A stretch of DNA of 12,093 bases from contig JALVPS010000334.1 in the NCBI GenBank assembly GCA_027031685.1, positions 1-12,093 of the forward strand. The letters run 5' to 3'. Under the pieces are notes generated by a model that saw only the letters and a program-made list of their open reading frames with translations, had not been told where the DNA came from and ran no database searches. Shown in pieces: positions 1 through 6,885 of this stretch (positions are counted from its first letter, which is position 1; each line of letters begins with the position of its first letter). This stretch comes from Gammaproteobacteria bacterium (GTDB taxonomy: Bacteria; Pseudomonadota; Gammaproteobacteria; UWMA-0217). Made by a program: the position numbers and the translations under genes.

Positions 1-708
1 GCGCCCCCCCGCGCCGAACTGGTCCCCGCGCCCCGCCGCAGCGCGCCCAGGAAGTCGCGCAGGAAAAAGGCCACCGGCAAGGGGCCGGAGGCGCGCGTTG
101 TCCCCGAGCTGCTGCGCAGCCTGAAGGGCACCTTCCGCCGCCTGCACAAGGACCAGCTCGAGCACGAACAGACCCAGGAAAAGATCATTGGCAGCCTGGC
201 CGAGCACCTGCAGCACACCTTCGACGAGCTGCACCGCGAGTTCGACGAGCGCGAGCGCGTGCTGGACAAGAAGCTCAAGCAGGTGGACCAGGCCCGCCGC
301 CACGACATCGAACGTGTCAAGTGGCTGTCGGTACCGGCCGGCATCATCGCCACCCTCGGCCTGGTGTACCTGTTCTACGTGGTGCACGTCATGGAACGCT
401 CCATGACCAGCATGTCCACCGACATGCACGCCATGAGCGGCCACATCACCACCATGGCCAGGGACACCCACAACATGTCCGACCACATGGCCACCATGAA
501 CCGCAACATCGCCAGCATGAACCACCAGGTGGTGGCCCTGAACCGCAACGTGGCGGGCATGAACTACGCGGTACAGGCCATGAACCGCAACATCGGCCTC
601 ATGAACCACAGCGTGGGCACCATGTCGCAGGCGGTCGCCCCCATGGCGCCCATGGCCAAGGCCGCCGGCCCCATGATGGGCATGATGCGCGCCTTCATGC
701 CTTTCTGA
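1..708 (+). CDS. Membrane-anchored coiled-coil protein with methionine heptad repeats (5'-truncated)
   Basis: I do not recognise the family. The frame is open from base 1 to a TGA at 706-708, giving at least 235 residues; the true start is probably upstream of the window. The visible N-terminus is basic and rich in Pro, Arg and Lys (residues 1-30). It is followed by a charged helical stretch likely to be coiled coil (about 45-105) and one hydrophobic segment (about 111-130, nt 331-390) that should span the inner membrane. From residue 131 come twelve unbroken heptads of the form M-x-x-x-[M/I/V/T]-x-x, with one Leu in place of Met, then a Met/Ala/Gly/Pro-rich tail ending FMPF. A GTG at 259 is an internal start option but would cut off the first coiled coil. 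By charge, the basic N-terminus is probably cytoplasmic and the Met-repeat part periplasmic. It is co-directional with the cellulose operon, but a 470-bp gap argues against one transcript. The reading frame is well supported; the function is unknown. Confidence 0.85.
   Translation, partial: APPRAELVPAPRRSAPRKSRRKKATGKGPEARVVPELLRSLKGTFRRLHKDQLEHEQTQEKIIGSLAEHLQHTFDELHREFDERERVLDKKLKQVDQARRHDIERVKWLSVPAGIIATLGLVYLFYVVHVMERSMTSMSTDMHAMSGHITTMARDTHNMSDHMATMNRNIASMNHQVVALNRNVAGMNYAVQAMNRNIGLMNHSVGTMSQAVAPMAPMAKAAGPMMGMMRAFMPF
496..621 (+). repeat. Three tandem 42-nt repeats inside the Met-heptad gene
   Basis: Three consecutive 42-nt units (496-537, 538-579, 580-621) each encode a 14-residue double heptad of pattern [M/L]NRN[I/V]xxMNxxVxx. 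The first and third units both begin ATGAACCGCAACATCG. The surrounding heptads (391-495 and 622-642) keep the hydrophobic spacing but have diverged more. This indicates growth of the repeat by internal duplication. Confidence 0.75.
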
Positions 709-762
709 AGCGTCTTTCCACCGCCGGGCGCCCCGTCCGTTCACACTGTTTGACAAATGCGC

Positions 763-785
763 CGCGCCGCCCCCCGGGCGGCGCG
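763..785 (+). terminator. GC-rich hairpin, possible terminator of the Met-heptad gene
   Basis: The perfect 10-bp arms CGCGCCGCCC (763-772) and GGGCGGCGCG (776-785) enclose a 3-nt loop, 55 nt after the stop codon. No T-run follows, so it is not a canonical Rho-independent terminator. It may simply be a stable 3'-end structure. Confidence 0.35.
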
Positions 786-830
786 CCTCGTCCCCTGCCG
801 GCGGTTGCGGCGCAAACTTGATGCGCTTCA

Positions 831-852
831 CAGCACTTTTGCGCAGCACTTT
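831..852. repeat. 9-bp direct repeat, 13-bp period
   Basis: CAGCACTTT occurs at 831-839 and again at 844-852 within the AT-richer part of the bcsAB upstream region. Closely spaced direct repeats are a common form of regulator binding site, but no protein can be assigned. Confidence 0.4.
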
Positions 853-876
853 GAATCAATTAACATTTCCGCGCAC

Positions 877-895
877 TCACATGCCGCAAATGTGA
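877..895. promoter_or_regulatory. 19-bp inverted repeat TCACAT-N7-ATGTGA
   Basis: The perfect 6-bp arms (877-882 and 890-895) lie about 290 bp upstream of bcsAB. The arms face outward compared with a CRP site (TGTGA-N6-TCACA), so it is not a standard CRP box. It is a candidate operator only. Confidence 0.3.
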
Positions 896-942
896 CCGGC
901 AGACCATCTCGTCCGCAACCACTGGCCTATGCTTTGACCCGC

Positions 943-968
943 GGCAAGGAACTCCCGCCATCCTTGCC
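943..968. promoter_or_regulatory. Candidate operator GGCAAGGA-N10-TCCTTGCC
   Basis: This is a perfect 8-bp inverted repeat (943-950 and 961-968) with a 10-nt spacer, so the arm centres are 18 bp apart. The right arm with its flank, GCCATCCTTGCC (957-968), recurs exactly at 10450-10461 upstream of the regulator gene. There the left arm still matches at 5 of 8 positions with the same spacing. A 7-of-8 version of the right arm (CCCTTGCC) also occurs at 1044-1051. The shared placement suggests a site for a common regulator, plausibly the VpsR-like protein encoded downstream; that assignment is inference. Confidence 0.5.
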
Positions 969-985
969 CAATCAACGACATGGCG

Positions 986-1014
986 TAGGTTTTGGCCGAC
1001 GGATGGCCTATGAT
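986..1014 (+). promoter_or_regulatory. Weak sigma-70-like promoter candidate
   Basis: TATGAT at 1009-1014 is a good -10 match, and 17 nt upstream is TAGGTT (986-991), a poor -35 match. It would start transcription about 155 nt before bcsAB, just downstream of the 943-968 dyad. That is the geometry expected of an activator-dependent promoter. The evidence is pattern only. Confidence 0.25.
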
Positions 1015-1167
1015 GACGCGAAAATGGGAAACGGGGTGACAACCCCTTGCCACAGCGACGAGTTCGGCGGCCCCGCTGTGCACCCATCTTCCTTTCAGTC
1101 CTCATCATCTCCTCGCAATCCGCATGCACAAGCCCTGCGCCGGGGGTCGATCACGACAACCAAGAGT

Positions 1168-1171
1168 GGAG
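1168..1171 (+). promoter_or_regulatory. Ribosome binding site deciding the bcsAB start
   Basis: GGAG lies 7 nt before the ATG at 1179. The frame is open upstream to a TTG at 1047, but those 44 codons do not resemble BcsA and have no such site, so 1179 is preferred. Confidence 0.65.
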
Positions 1172-1178
1172 TCCGGGA

Positions 1179-4100
1179 ATGAACGAGAGGGACATATCAA
1201 AGCAACTGCCGCACGAGGTGGGCAAGCCCTGGCGACGCATGCACCCGTTGCAGAGCCTCACCGTGTGGCTCAGCTTGCTGCTGGCCCTGGGGGTGGTGGC
1301 ACTGATCAGCGCGGTGCCGCTCACGCTGGGACAGCAGCTGGTGTTTGCCCTGTGCTCCCTGCTGATGGCGCTGCTCATCCGCCGTGGCGAGCACCTCTCC
1401 CGCTACCAGCTGCTGGTGCTGATGATGATCTCGGTGGTGGCCACCGGGCGCTACATGTACTGGCGCATCACCGAGTCCATGGGCTGGTTCAACCCGGGCG
1501 CCGACTTGTCGGCCTGGGACAATTTCCTGGCCATCGGCCTGCTGCTGGCCGAGGGCTACGCCTGGACGGTGCTGTTCCTGGGCTACTTCCAGACGCTCTG
1601 GCCCCTCAACCGGCCGGTGATGGAGCTGCCGAAGGACAAGTCGCTGTGGCCCACGGTGGACGTGTTCATCCCCACCTACGACGAGCCGCTCAAGGTGGTG
1701 GCGCCCTCCATCATCGCCGCCCGCGACCTGGACTGGCCGCGCGACAAGCTGCGCGTGTACGTGCTGGACGACGGCTGCCGCCAGGAATTCCGCGAGTTCG
1801 CCGAGCAGGCCGGCGTACACTACATCGAGCGGCACGAGAGCAAGGGCGCCAAGGCGGGCAACATCAACCACGCCCTGGCGCAGACCAACGGCGAGCTGAT
1901 CGCCATCTTCGACAGCGACCACGTGCCCACCCGCCCCTTCCTGAAAAGGACCGTGGGCTGGTTCCTGCACGACCCCAAGCTGGGCCTGCTGCAGACGCCG
2001 CACCTGTTCTTCACCCCTGACCCGGTGGAACGCAACCTGCAGATATTCCACCGCGTGCCCAGCGAGGGGCAGCTCTTCTACGGCCTGGTGCAGGACGGCA
2101 ACGACACCTGGAACGCGGCCTTCTTCTGCGGCTCCTGCGCGGTGCTCAGCCGCGACGCCCTGGAGGACATCGGCGGGGTGGCGGAGGACACGGTCACCGA
2201 AGACGCCCACACCGCCCTGCTCATGCAGAAGAAGGGCTGGAATTCGGCCTACATCAACACGCCCCTGGCGGCCGGCATGGCCACCGAACGGCTGTCCGCC
2301 CACATCCGCCAGCGCATCCGCTGGGCGCGCGGCATGACGCAGATCTTCCGCCGCGACAACCCCCTGTTAGCGCGCGGCATGAGCGTGGCGCAGCGCCTCA
2401 GCTACTTCAATGCCATGCTGCACTTCTTCTTCGGCCTGCCGCGGCTGGTCTTCCTCACCGCGCCGCTGGCCTACCTGTTCTTCGAGACCTACGTGATCCA
2501 GGCCAGCGCGGCCATGATCGCGGTGTACGCCCTGCCGCACATCTTCCAGGCCCACATCGCCAACTCGGCCATGCAGGGGCGCTTCCGCCACAGCTACTGG
2601 GCGGAGGTGTTCGAGACCCTGCTGGCGCCACACATCTTCCTGCCCACGCTGGTGACCTTCTTCTTCCCCGACAAGGGCAAGTTCAACGTCACGCAGAAGG
2701 GCGGCATCATCGAGAAGGACCATTTCGACTGGTCCTCCTCCAAGTACACCTTCCTGCTGCTGGTGCTCAACATCGCCGGCCTCATCATCGGTGTACTGCG
2801 CCTGTTCTGGTGGAACCCGGACGAGACCGGCACGGTGATCATCAACCTGGGCTGGACGCTGTTCAACAGCATCATCATCGGCGCCGCCCTGGCGGTGGGC
2901 TGGGAGAAGCGCCAGCGGCGCGCCAACGCCCGCATCCGGCGCGAGTTCCCGGCCGTGCTGCGCACCCTGGACGGGTATGCCTTCCAGGCCCGCACTGCCG
3001 ACATCTCCATCGGCGACCTGAGCCTGGAGACCGACCAGGACAGGCCCGTGCAACCGGGCGAGTTCGTCATCGTCGAGCTGCTGGAGAACAACACGCCGCA
3101 CCGCTTCAAGGGCCGCGCCGCCACCGTGCGCAACGGCCACATCGGCATCAAGCTGGAACGCCTCTCGGCCCAGAAGCTGGCCGACCTGGTGTACTTCTCG
3201 CACACCCACGACCATGCCTGGGACCAGTGGTACACGGCCTGTCCGCCGGTCAAGCCGCTCACCTCCTTCCTGGAGATCGTGCGCTTCGGCATCATCGGCG
3301 CCTTCCGCGCCCTGTTCGGCCACAACGACGACCCGAAGGGCCACCTGCGGCCCGGTTACAGCATGACCGGCTGGCTGCTGGTGATCATCATCGTCGCCCT
3401 CACCGGCCTGTTCGCCCCGCGCCAGTCCCACGCCGCCGAGCCCGCCGCCACGCCACCGGCCACCATGACCACCCTGGCCCCGGCCGCCACCGGCGACGAG
3501 ACGGGCTGGCGCGAGGTGACCCTGCCCTTCAGCGCGCTGGGGGTGGCCAGGCCCATCCGCCTGCGCGGCGGCAACACCCAGCACGACGTATGGTTCTCGC
3601 TGCGCGCCGACCGCATCGCCAAGGGCGGCGAGATCCGCCTGCGCTATTCGCTCAGCCCCGACCTGCGCCAGGACTACCGCAGCCTGCGGGTGGCCCTGAA
3701 CGGCATCACCCTGGGCGAGCTGCCGCTGGAGGAATATGCCGACGGCCAGCAGCGCCTGCAGCGCTTTGCGGTGGACCCGCTGTACATCAGTGATGTCAAC
3801 CAGCTCTCCCTTCGCCTGGTGCCGCGCGAGGTGAACTTCTGCGAGAAGCTGGACCCCAAGCTGAAAGAGGCCCTGATCCTGCCCGACAGCGAGGTGCGCA
3901 TGACCATCGGGCCGCTCGACCTCATCAACGAGCTGGCGCTGTTTCCCGTGCCCTTCTTCGACCGGCACGACAACAGCGCGCTGACGCTGCCCTTCGTGTT
4001 CGACCGCACCCTGTCGCGCGCGCCGGGGGCGTTGCGGGCGGCCGCCATCCTGGCCTCCTGGTTCGGTGCCCAGGCCGACCGGCGCGGCATCCACTTTCCC

Positions 4101-5687
4101 GCCGTCATCGACGCCCTGCCCGACCGCCACGCCATCGTGCTGGCCACCCCGGCCAGCCACTACGACTTCCTGCCGCCACTGACCATGGACGGTCCCGGCG
4201 TGGCCGTCGTCAGCCACCCACATCACCCCCACGTCAAGCTGCTGGTGGTGTACGGGCGGGACGAGCGGGAGCTGGTCGAGGCCGCCGCCACCCTCATCGG
4301 TGGCCAGGCCAGGCTGGCCGGGAGTCGCGTCACTTTCACCGACAGCGCGCTGCCGCCACCCCGCGCCCCCTATGACGCCCCGCGCTGGCTCAGGGCCGGC
4401 AAGCGGCGCTACCTGGGCGACATCGTGGACCCGCAACGGCTCGGCGGCCGCGGCCTCAACCCGGACCCCGTGGTGGTGCCCTTCCGTCTCGCGCCCGACC
4501 TGTACAAGTGGCAGCAGGACACCGTGCCGCTGGTCTTCCAGTACCGCTACACCGACCTGCCCCTGCGGCGCGACAGCGTGCTGGCCGTGGACCTCGACCA
4601 CGAGGGTGTGCGCGCCTATCCCCTGGGCGCCCGCAAGGGCATTTTCACCAGCGTCCGCCCCTTCCCCGACGAGCTGCCGGATCCGGCCCGTTTCCAGCCC
4701 ACCTACATCGAGGCCGAGGAGACCATCCCCCTGCCGCTGGGCCAGCTGCGCGGCGACGACGAGCTGAGCTTCTTCTTCGACTACCAGATCCCCGACAAAT
4801 ACGGGGATCACTGCATCACGCTGTACACCGAATTCATGCGCGGCGACATCGACCCCGATTCCTTCCTCGACCTGCGCGGCTTCCGCCATTTCATCCGCAT
4901 GCCGGAACTGGCCGCCTTCGCCAGCCTGGGCTTCCCCTTCACGCGCCGCCCCGACCTGGCCGACACGGCGGTGGTCATGCCGCGCCGGCCCGAGGCGGCC
5001 GACCTCCAGGTGCTGCTGGAGGTCATGGGCAAGATGGGCATCGCCACCGGCTACCCGGTGTATCACGTGCAGGTCGTGTTTCCCGACTCGGTGGCCGACG
5101 TGGCGCAGCGCCACCTGCTGCTGATCGGCCCGCCGGACCGGCAGGAGCTGCTGGCCCGCTGGCAGGGGCACATGCCCTTGGTGCACGACGAGGGTGGCCA
5201 GTGGCGGCCGCGCATCCTCGGCGGGGGCGAAAAGTTCCACCTGTGGTGGCAGGGGCGCGACCTGCGCGACGCCCGCCGCCTGGACGAGCTGTTCCGCAAG
5301 GGGCCGGTGGCGGTGGCCGGCCTGGCCAGTTTCCGCTCGCCCCTGGATGCCGACCACACCGTGCTGGCCTTCGTGAGCGAGCGGGCCGACCAGGCGCCGG
5401 CCGTGGTGCGCGCCCTGCTGGACCCCGCCGCCCGTGGCCGCTTCCACGGCGACCTCACCCTGCTCACCCCGGACGGCCCCCTGGCCTACCGCGTGCTGCC
5501 CAGCTACCAGATGGGCAGCCTGCCGCCGGTCACCTGGACGCGCTGGTACCTGTCCACCCACCTGGCCGCCCTGCTGCTGCTGAGCGGGGCGCTGATCCTG
5601 CTCACGGCGTGGGTGCTCAAGGTGAAGATGAAGCACTACGCCGAGAACCGCCTGGCCTCCAGCCTGGGCGAGGATCCCGCCCGCTGA
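1179..5687 (+). CDS. bcsAB: Cellulose synthase BcsA-BcsB fusion protein (UDP-glucose, c-di-GMP-binding PilZ, periplasmic BcsB)
   Basis: This is one uninterrupted 1502-residue frame joining catalytic BcsA (about 1-728) to BcsB (about 729-1502), as in the AcsAB fusion of Komagataeibacter; E. coli has two genes. BcsA polymerises UDP-glucose and extrudes the glucan across the inner membrane. GT2 motifs are all visible: D161 with TYDE, D197-D198, D245-S-D247, FFCGS (315-319), TED (340-342) and QRIRW (378-382). The gating loop FNVTQK is at 502-507. Hydrophobic segments flank the GT domain, about four before residue 140 and four to five from about 395 to 575. PilZ follows with RxxxR at R581/R585 and D608-I-S610, but the usual final Gly of DxSxxG is Asp (D613). 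A hydrophobic stretch (731-746) and an S-H-A/A cleavage-like site at 752/753 precede the BcsB part, which ends in a membrane anchor (about 1462-1484). Start: ATG with GGAG 7 nt upstream. It is the first gene of a bcsAB-Z-C operon. Confidence 0.95.
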   Translation: MNERDISKQLPHEVGKPWRRMHPLQSLTVWLSLLLALGVVALISAVPLTLGQQLVFALCSLLMALLIRRGEHLSRYQLLVLMMISVVATGRYMYWRITESMGWFNPGADLSAWDNFLAIGLLLAEGYAWTVLFLGYFQTLWPLNRPVMELPKDKSLWPTVDVFIPTYDEPLKVVAPSIIAARDLDWPRDKLRVYVLDDGCRQEFREFAEQAGVHYIERHESKGAKAGNINHALAQTNGELIAIFDSDHVPTRPFLKRTVGWFLHDPKLGLLQTPHLFFTPDPVERNLQIFHRVPSEGQLFYGLVQDGNDTWNAAFFCGSCAVLSRDALEDIGGVAEDTVTEDAHTALLMQKKGWNSAYINTPLAAGMATERLSAHIRQRIRWARGMTQIFRRDNPLLARGMSVAQRLSYFNAMLHFFFGLPRLVFLTAPLAYLFFETYVIQASAAMIAVYALPHIFQAHIANSAMQGRFRHSYWAEVFETLLAPHIFLPTLVTFFFPDKGKFNVTQKGGIIEKDHFDWSSSKYTFLLLVLNIAGLIIGVLRLFWWNPDETGTVIINLGWTLFNSIIIGAALAVGWEKRQRRANARIRREFPAVLRTLDGYAFQARTADISIGDLSLETDQDRPVQPGEFVIVELLENNTPHRFKGRAATVRNGHIGIKLERLSAQKLADLVYFSHTHDHAWDQWYTACPPVKPLTSFLEIVRFGIIGAFRALFGHNDDPKGHLRPGYSMTGWLLVIIIVALTGLFAPRQSHAAEPAATPPATMTTLAPAATGDETGWREVTLPFSALGVARPIRLRGGNTQHDVWFSLRADRIAKGGEIRLRYSLSPDLRQDYRSLRVALNGITLGELPLEEYADGQQRLQRFAVDPLYISDVNQLSLRLVPREVNFCEKLDPKLKEALILPDSEVRMTIGPLDLINELALFPVPFFDRHDNSALTLPFVFDRTLSRAPGALRAAAILASWFGAQADRRGIHFPAVIDALPDRHAIVLATPASHYDFLPPLTMDGPGVAVVSHPHHPHVKLLVVYGRDERELVEAAATLIGGQARLAGSRVTFTDSALPPPRAPYDAPRWLRAGKRRYLGDIVDPQRLGGRGLNPDPVVVPFRLAPDLYKWQQDTVPLVFQYRYTDLPLRRDSVLAVDLDHEGVRAYPLGARKGIFTSVRPFPDELPDPARFQPTYIEAEETIPLPLGQLRGDDELSFFFDYQIPDKYGDHCITLYTEFMRGDIDPDSFLDLRGFRHFIRMPELAAFASLGFPFTRRPDLADTAVVMPRRPEAADLQVLLEVMGKMGIATGYPVYHVQVVFPDSVADVAQRHLLLIGPPDRQELLARWQGHMPLVHDEGGQWRPRILGGGEKFHLWWQGRDLRDARRLDELFRKGPVAVAGLASFRSPLDADHTVLAFVSERADQAPAVVRALLDPAARGRFHGDLTLLTPDGPLAYRVLPSYQMGSLPPVTWTRWYLSTHLAALLLLSGALILLTAWVLKVKMKHYAENRLASSLGEDPAR

Positions 5688-5730
5688 TGGCCGCGCGAGC
5701 CGTCACGGCCCTGGCCTTCCGCGCCCGGTC

Positions 5731-6885
5731 ATGATGCGTCCCCCGCGCCTCCTCCTGCCGGCCCTGCTCCTGCTCACCCTGTCGGGCGCGCTCGCCTGCG
5801 AGGCGCACTGGCCATACTGGACCGCCTACGCGCGCCATTTCATCCAGCACGACGGCCGAGTCATCGAATACAGCCAGGCGGCCCGCTCCACCTCCGAGGC
5901 GCAGGCGTATGCCCTGTTCCACGCCCTGGTGGCCAACGACCGGACCCGCTTCGACACCCTGCTGCGCTGGACCCGCGACAACCTGGCGCGCGGCGACCTG
6001 CGCCGCCACCTGCCGGCCTGGCTGTGGGGTCGGCGCAAGGACGGCAGCTGGGGTGTGCTGGACGACAACTCGGCCAGCGACGCCGACCTGTGGCTGGCCT
6101 ACACCCTCATCGAGGCCGGCCGCCTGTGGCGGGCGCCGCGCTATGCCCACCTGGGCGAGGCGGTGCTGGCCAACATCGAGCGCGCCGAGGTGCGCGTGCT
6201 GCCCGGCCTGGGCCCCATGCTGCTGCCGGGCCGGCGCGGCTTCGAACCGCGCGACGGCACCTGGCCCCTCAACCCCAGCTACCTGCCGCTGCAACTGCTG
6301 GCCCGTCTCGCCGCCCTGCACCCGGACGGGCCGTGGCGCGCCATCCGCGCCAACACCGTGCGCCTGCTGGACGAGGCGCAGCGCGACGGCGTGGTGGCGG
6401 ACTGGGTGGGCTGGCGGCCGGGGACCGGCTTCGTGACGCTCGACGGGCGCGCGGCCGTGGCCAGCTACGACGCCATCCGCGTCTATCTGTGGCTCGGCCT
6501 GCTGGCCGGCGGCGACCCCCTCAAGCGCCCCCTGCTGGCCCGGCTGCGCCTGCCGGCCTGCCGCGGCGGCCAGGGACCGCCGGAGCGCATGCACCTCACC
6601 AGCGGCCGGCGCGAGGGCACCGGTCCGGTGGGCTTCAAGGCCGCCCTGCTACCCTACGTGCAGGCACGCGGCGACCGCAGCTGCCTGCGCCGCCTGCGCA
6701 ATGAGGTGGCCGCCGCCTGGCACGGCGAGCTGCTCAGCGAACAACCCCGTTACTACGACCAGAACCTGGCCCTGTTCAGCCTCGGCTGGCTGGCGGGGCG
6801 TTACCGGTTCGATGCACAAGGCAAACTGCACACTCGGTGGGAGCACCCATGTCGTCCATCACAAGAACTGTCGTCATCCTCCTGA
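5731..6885 (+). CDS. bcsZ: Periplasmic endo-1,4-beta-glucanase BcsZ (glycoside hydrolase family 8)
   Basis: This GH8 enzyme of 384 residues hydrolyses beta-1,4-glucan in the periplasm and is a standard accessory of bacterial cellulose synthesis. A signal peptide is clear (LLLPALLLLTLSGALA, cleavage before C23). The segment GRVIEYSQAARSTSEAQAY corresponds to the BcsZ region with the catalytic Glu, here E56; the family's usual SEGQSYG reads SEAQAYA. A GH8 signature lies at ASDADLWLAYTLIEAGRLW (115-133), and SYDAIRVYLW (245-254) carries the predicted general base D247. Length is close to E. coli BcsZ (about 370). The gene begins 43 nt after bcsAB; the ATG at 5731 (or 5734) has no good ribosome site, so coupling or a weak start is possible. 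Its last 37 nt overlap bcsC. The A-L-A-C junction is a poor lipobox, so a soluble periplasmic enzyme is more likely than a lipoprotein. Confidence 0.93.
   Translation: MMRPPRLLLPALLLLTLSGALACEAHWPYWTAYARHFIQHDGRVIEYSQAARSTSEAQAYALFHALVANDRTRFDTLLRWTRDNLARGDLRRHLPAWLWGRRKDGSWGVLDDNSASDADLWLAYTLIEAGRLWRAPRYAHLGEAVLANIERAEVRVLPGLGPMLLPGRRGFEPRDGTWPLNPSYLPLQLLARLAALHPDGPWRAIRANTVRLLDEAQRDGVVADWVGWRPGTGFVTLDGRAAVASYDAIRVYLWLGLLAGGDPLKRPLLARLRLPACRGGQGPPERMHLTSGRREGTGPVGFKAALLPYVQARGDRSCLRRLRNEVAAAWHGELLSEQPRYYDQNLALFSLGWLAGRYRFDAQGKLHTRWEHPCRPSQELSSSS
6839..6843 (+). promoter_or_regulatory. Ribosome binding site deciding the bcsC start
   Basis: GGGAG inside the end of bcsZ lies 5 nt before the ATG at 6849. 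This favours 6849 over the in-frame GTG at 6837, which would include the site in its own coding sequence. Confidence 0.65.

Larger units (their letters stand above)
709..1178. other. Non-coding control region upstream of bcsAB
   Basis: I see no convincing gene in these 470 bases; the open frames on both strands lack family-like sequence and proper ribosome sites. The stretch at about 812-900 is clearly more AT-rich than the rest of the window. The region holds a GC hairpin just after the upstream gene, a 9-bp direct repeat, two inverted repeats (877-895 and 943-968), a possible -10 box (1009-1014) and a small hairpin with GGGGT and ACCCC arms (1033-1046). An 8-bp word GGCCTATG occurs at 924-931 and again at 1005-1012. 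The promoter of the cellulose operon most likely lies here, but I cannot place it firmly. Confidence 0.6.

Noticed and set aside
877..895. CRP/cAMP site
   Set aside because: The half-sites are in the opposite orientation to TGTGA-N6-TCACA, so it is listed only as an unassigned dyad.
923..996. Sigma-54 promoter near-matches at 923-938 (TGGC-N7-TTTGA) and 981-996 (TGGC-N7-TTTGG)
   Set aside because: Both lack the nearly invariant GC of the -12 element (GA and GG instead), and the neighbouring regulator lacks the sigma-54 contact loop.
1021..1052. c-di-GMP (GEMM) riboswitch upstream of bcsAB
   Set aside because: GAAA- and GGGA-like words occur near a small hairpin, but the conserved GEMM core and its two helices cannot be built.
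1047..1178. N-terminal extension of BcsA from TTG 1047, with a lipobox-like ISSQSAC
   Set aside because: There is no convincing ribosome site, no similarity to BcsA N-termini, and a lipoprotein signal before a cytoplasmic N-terminus makes no topological sense; ATG 1179 has a good site.
757..1182. Open frame of 141 codons upstream of bcsAB, and short minus-strand frames at 860-1129
   Set aside because: Composition is random-like, no ribosome site is evident, and they overlap the likely control region.
2367..5636. A 1089-codon open frame on the minus strand opposite bcsAB
   Set aside because: GC-rich codon use leaves the antisense frame free of stops; the protein is His, Gln and Gly-rich with no domain, and the + strand has unmistakable BcsA/BcsB motifs.
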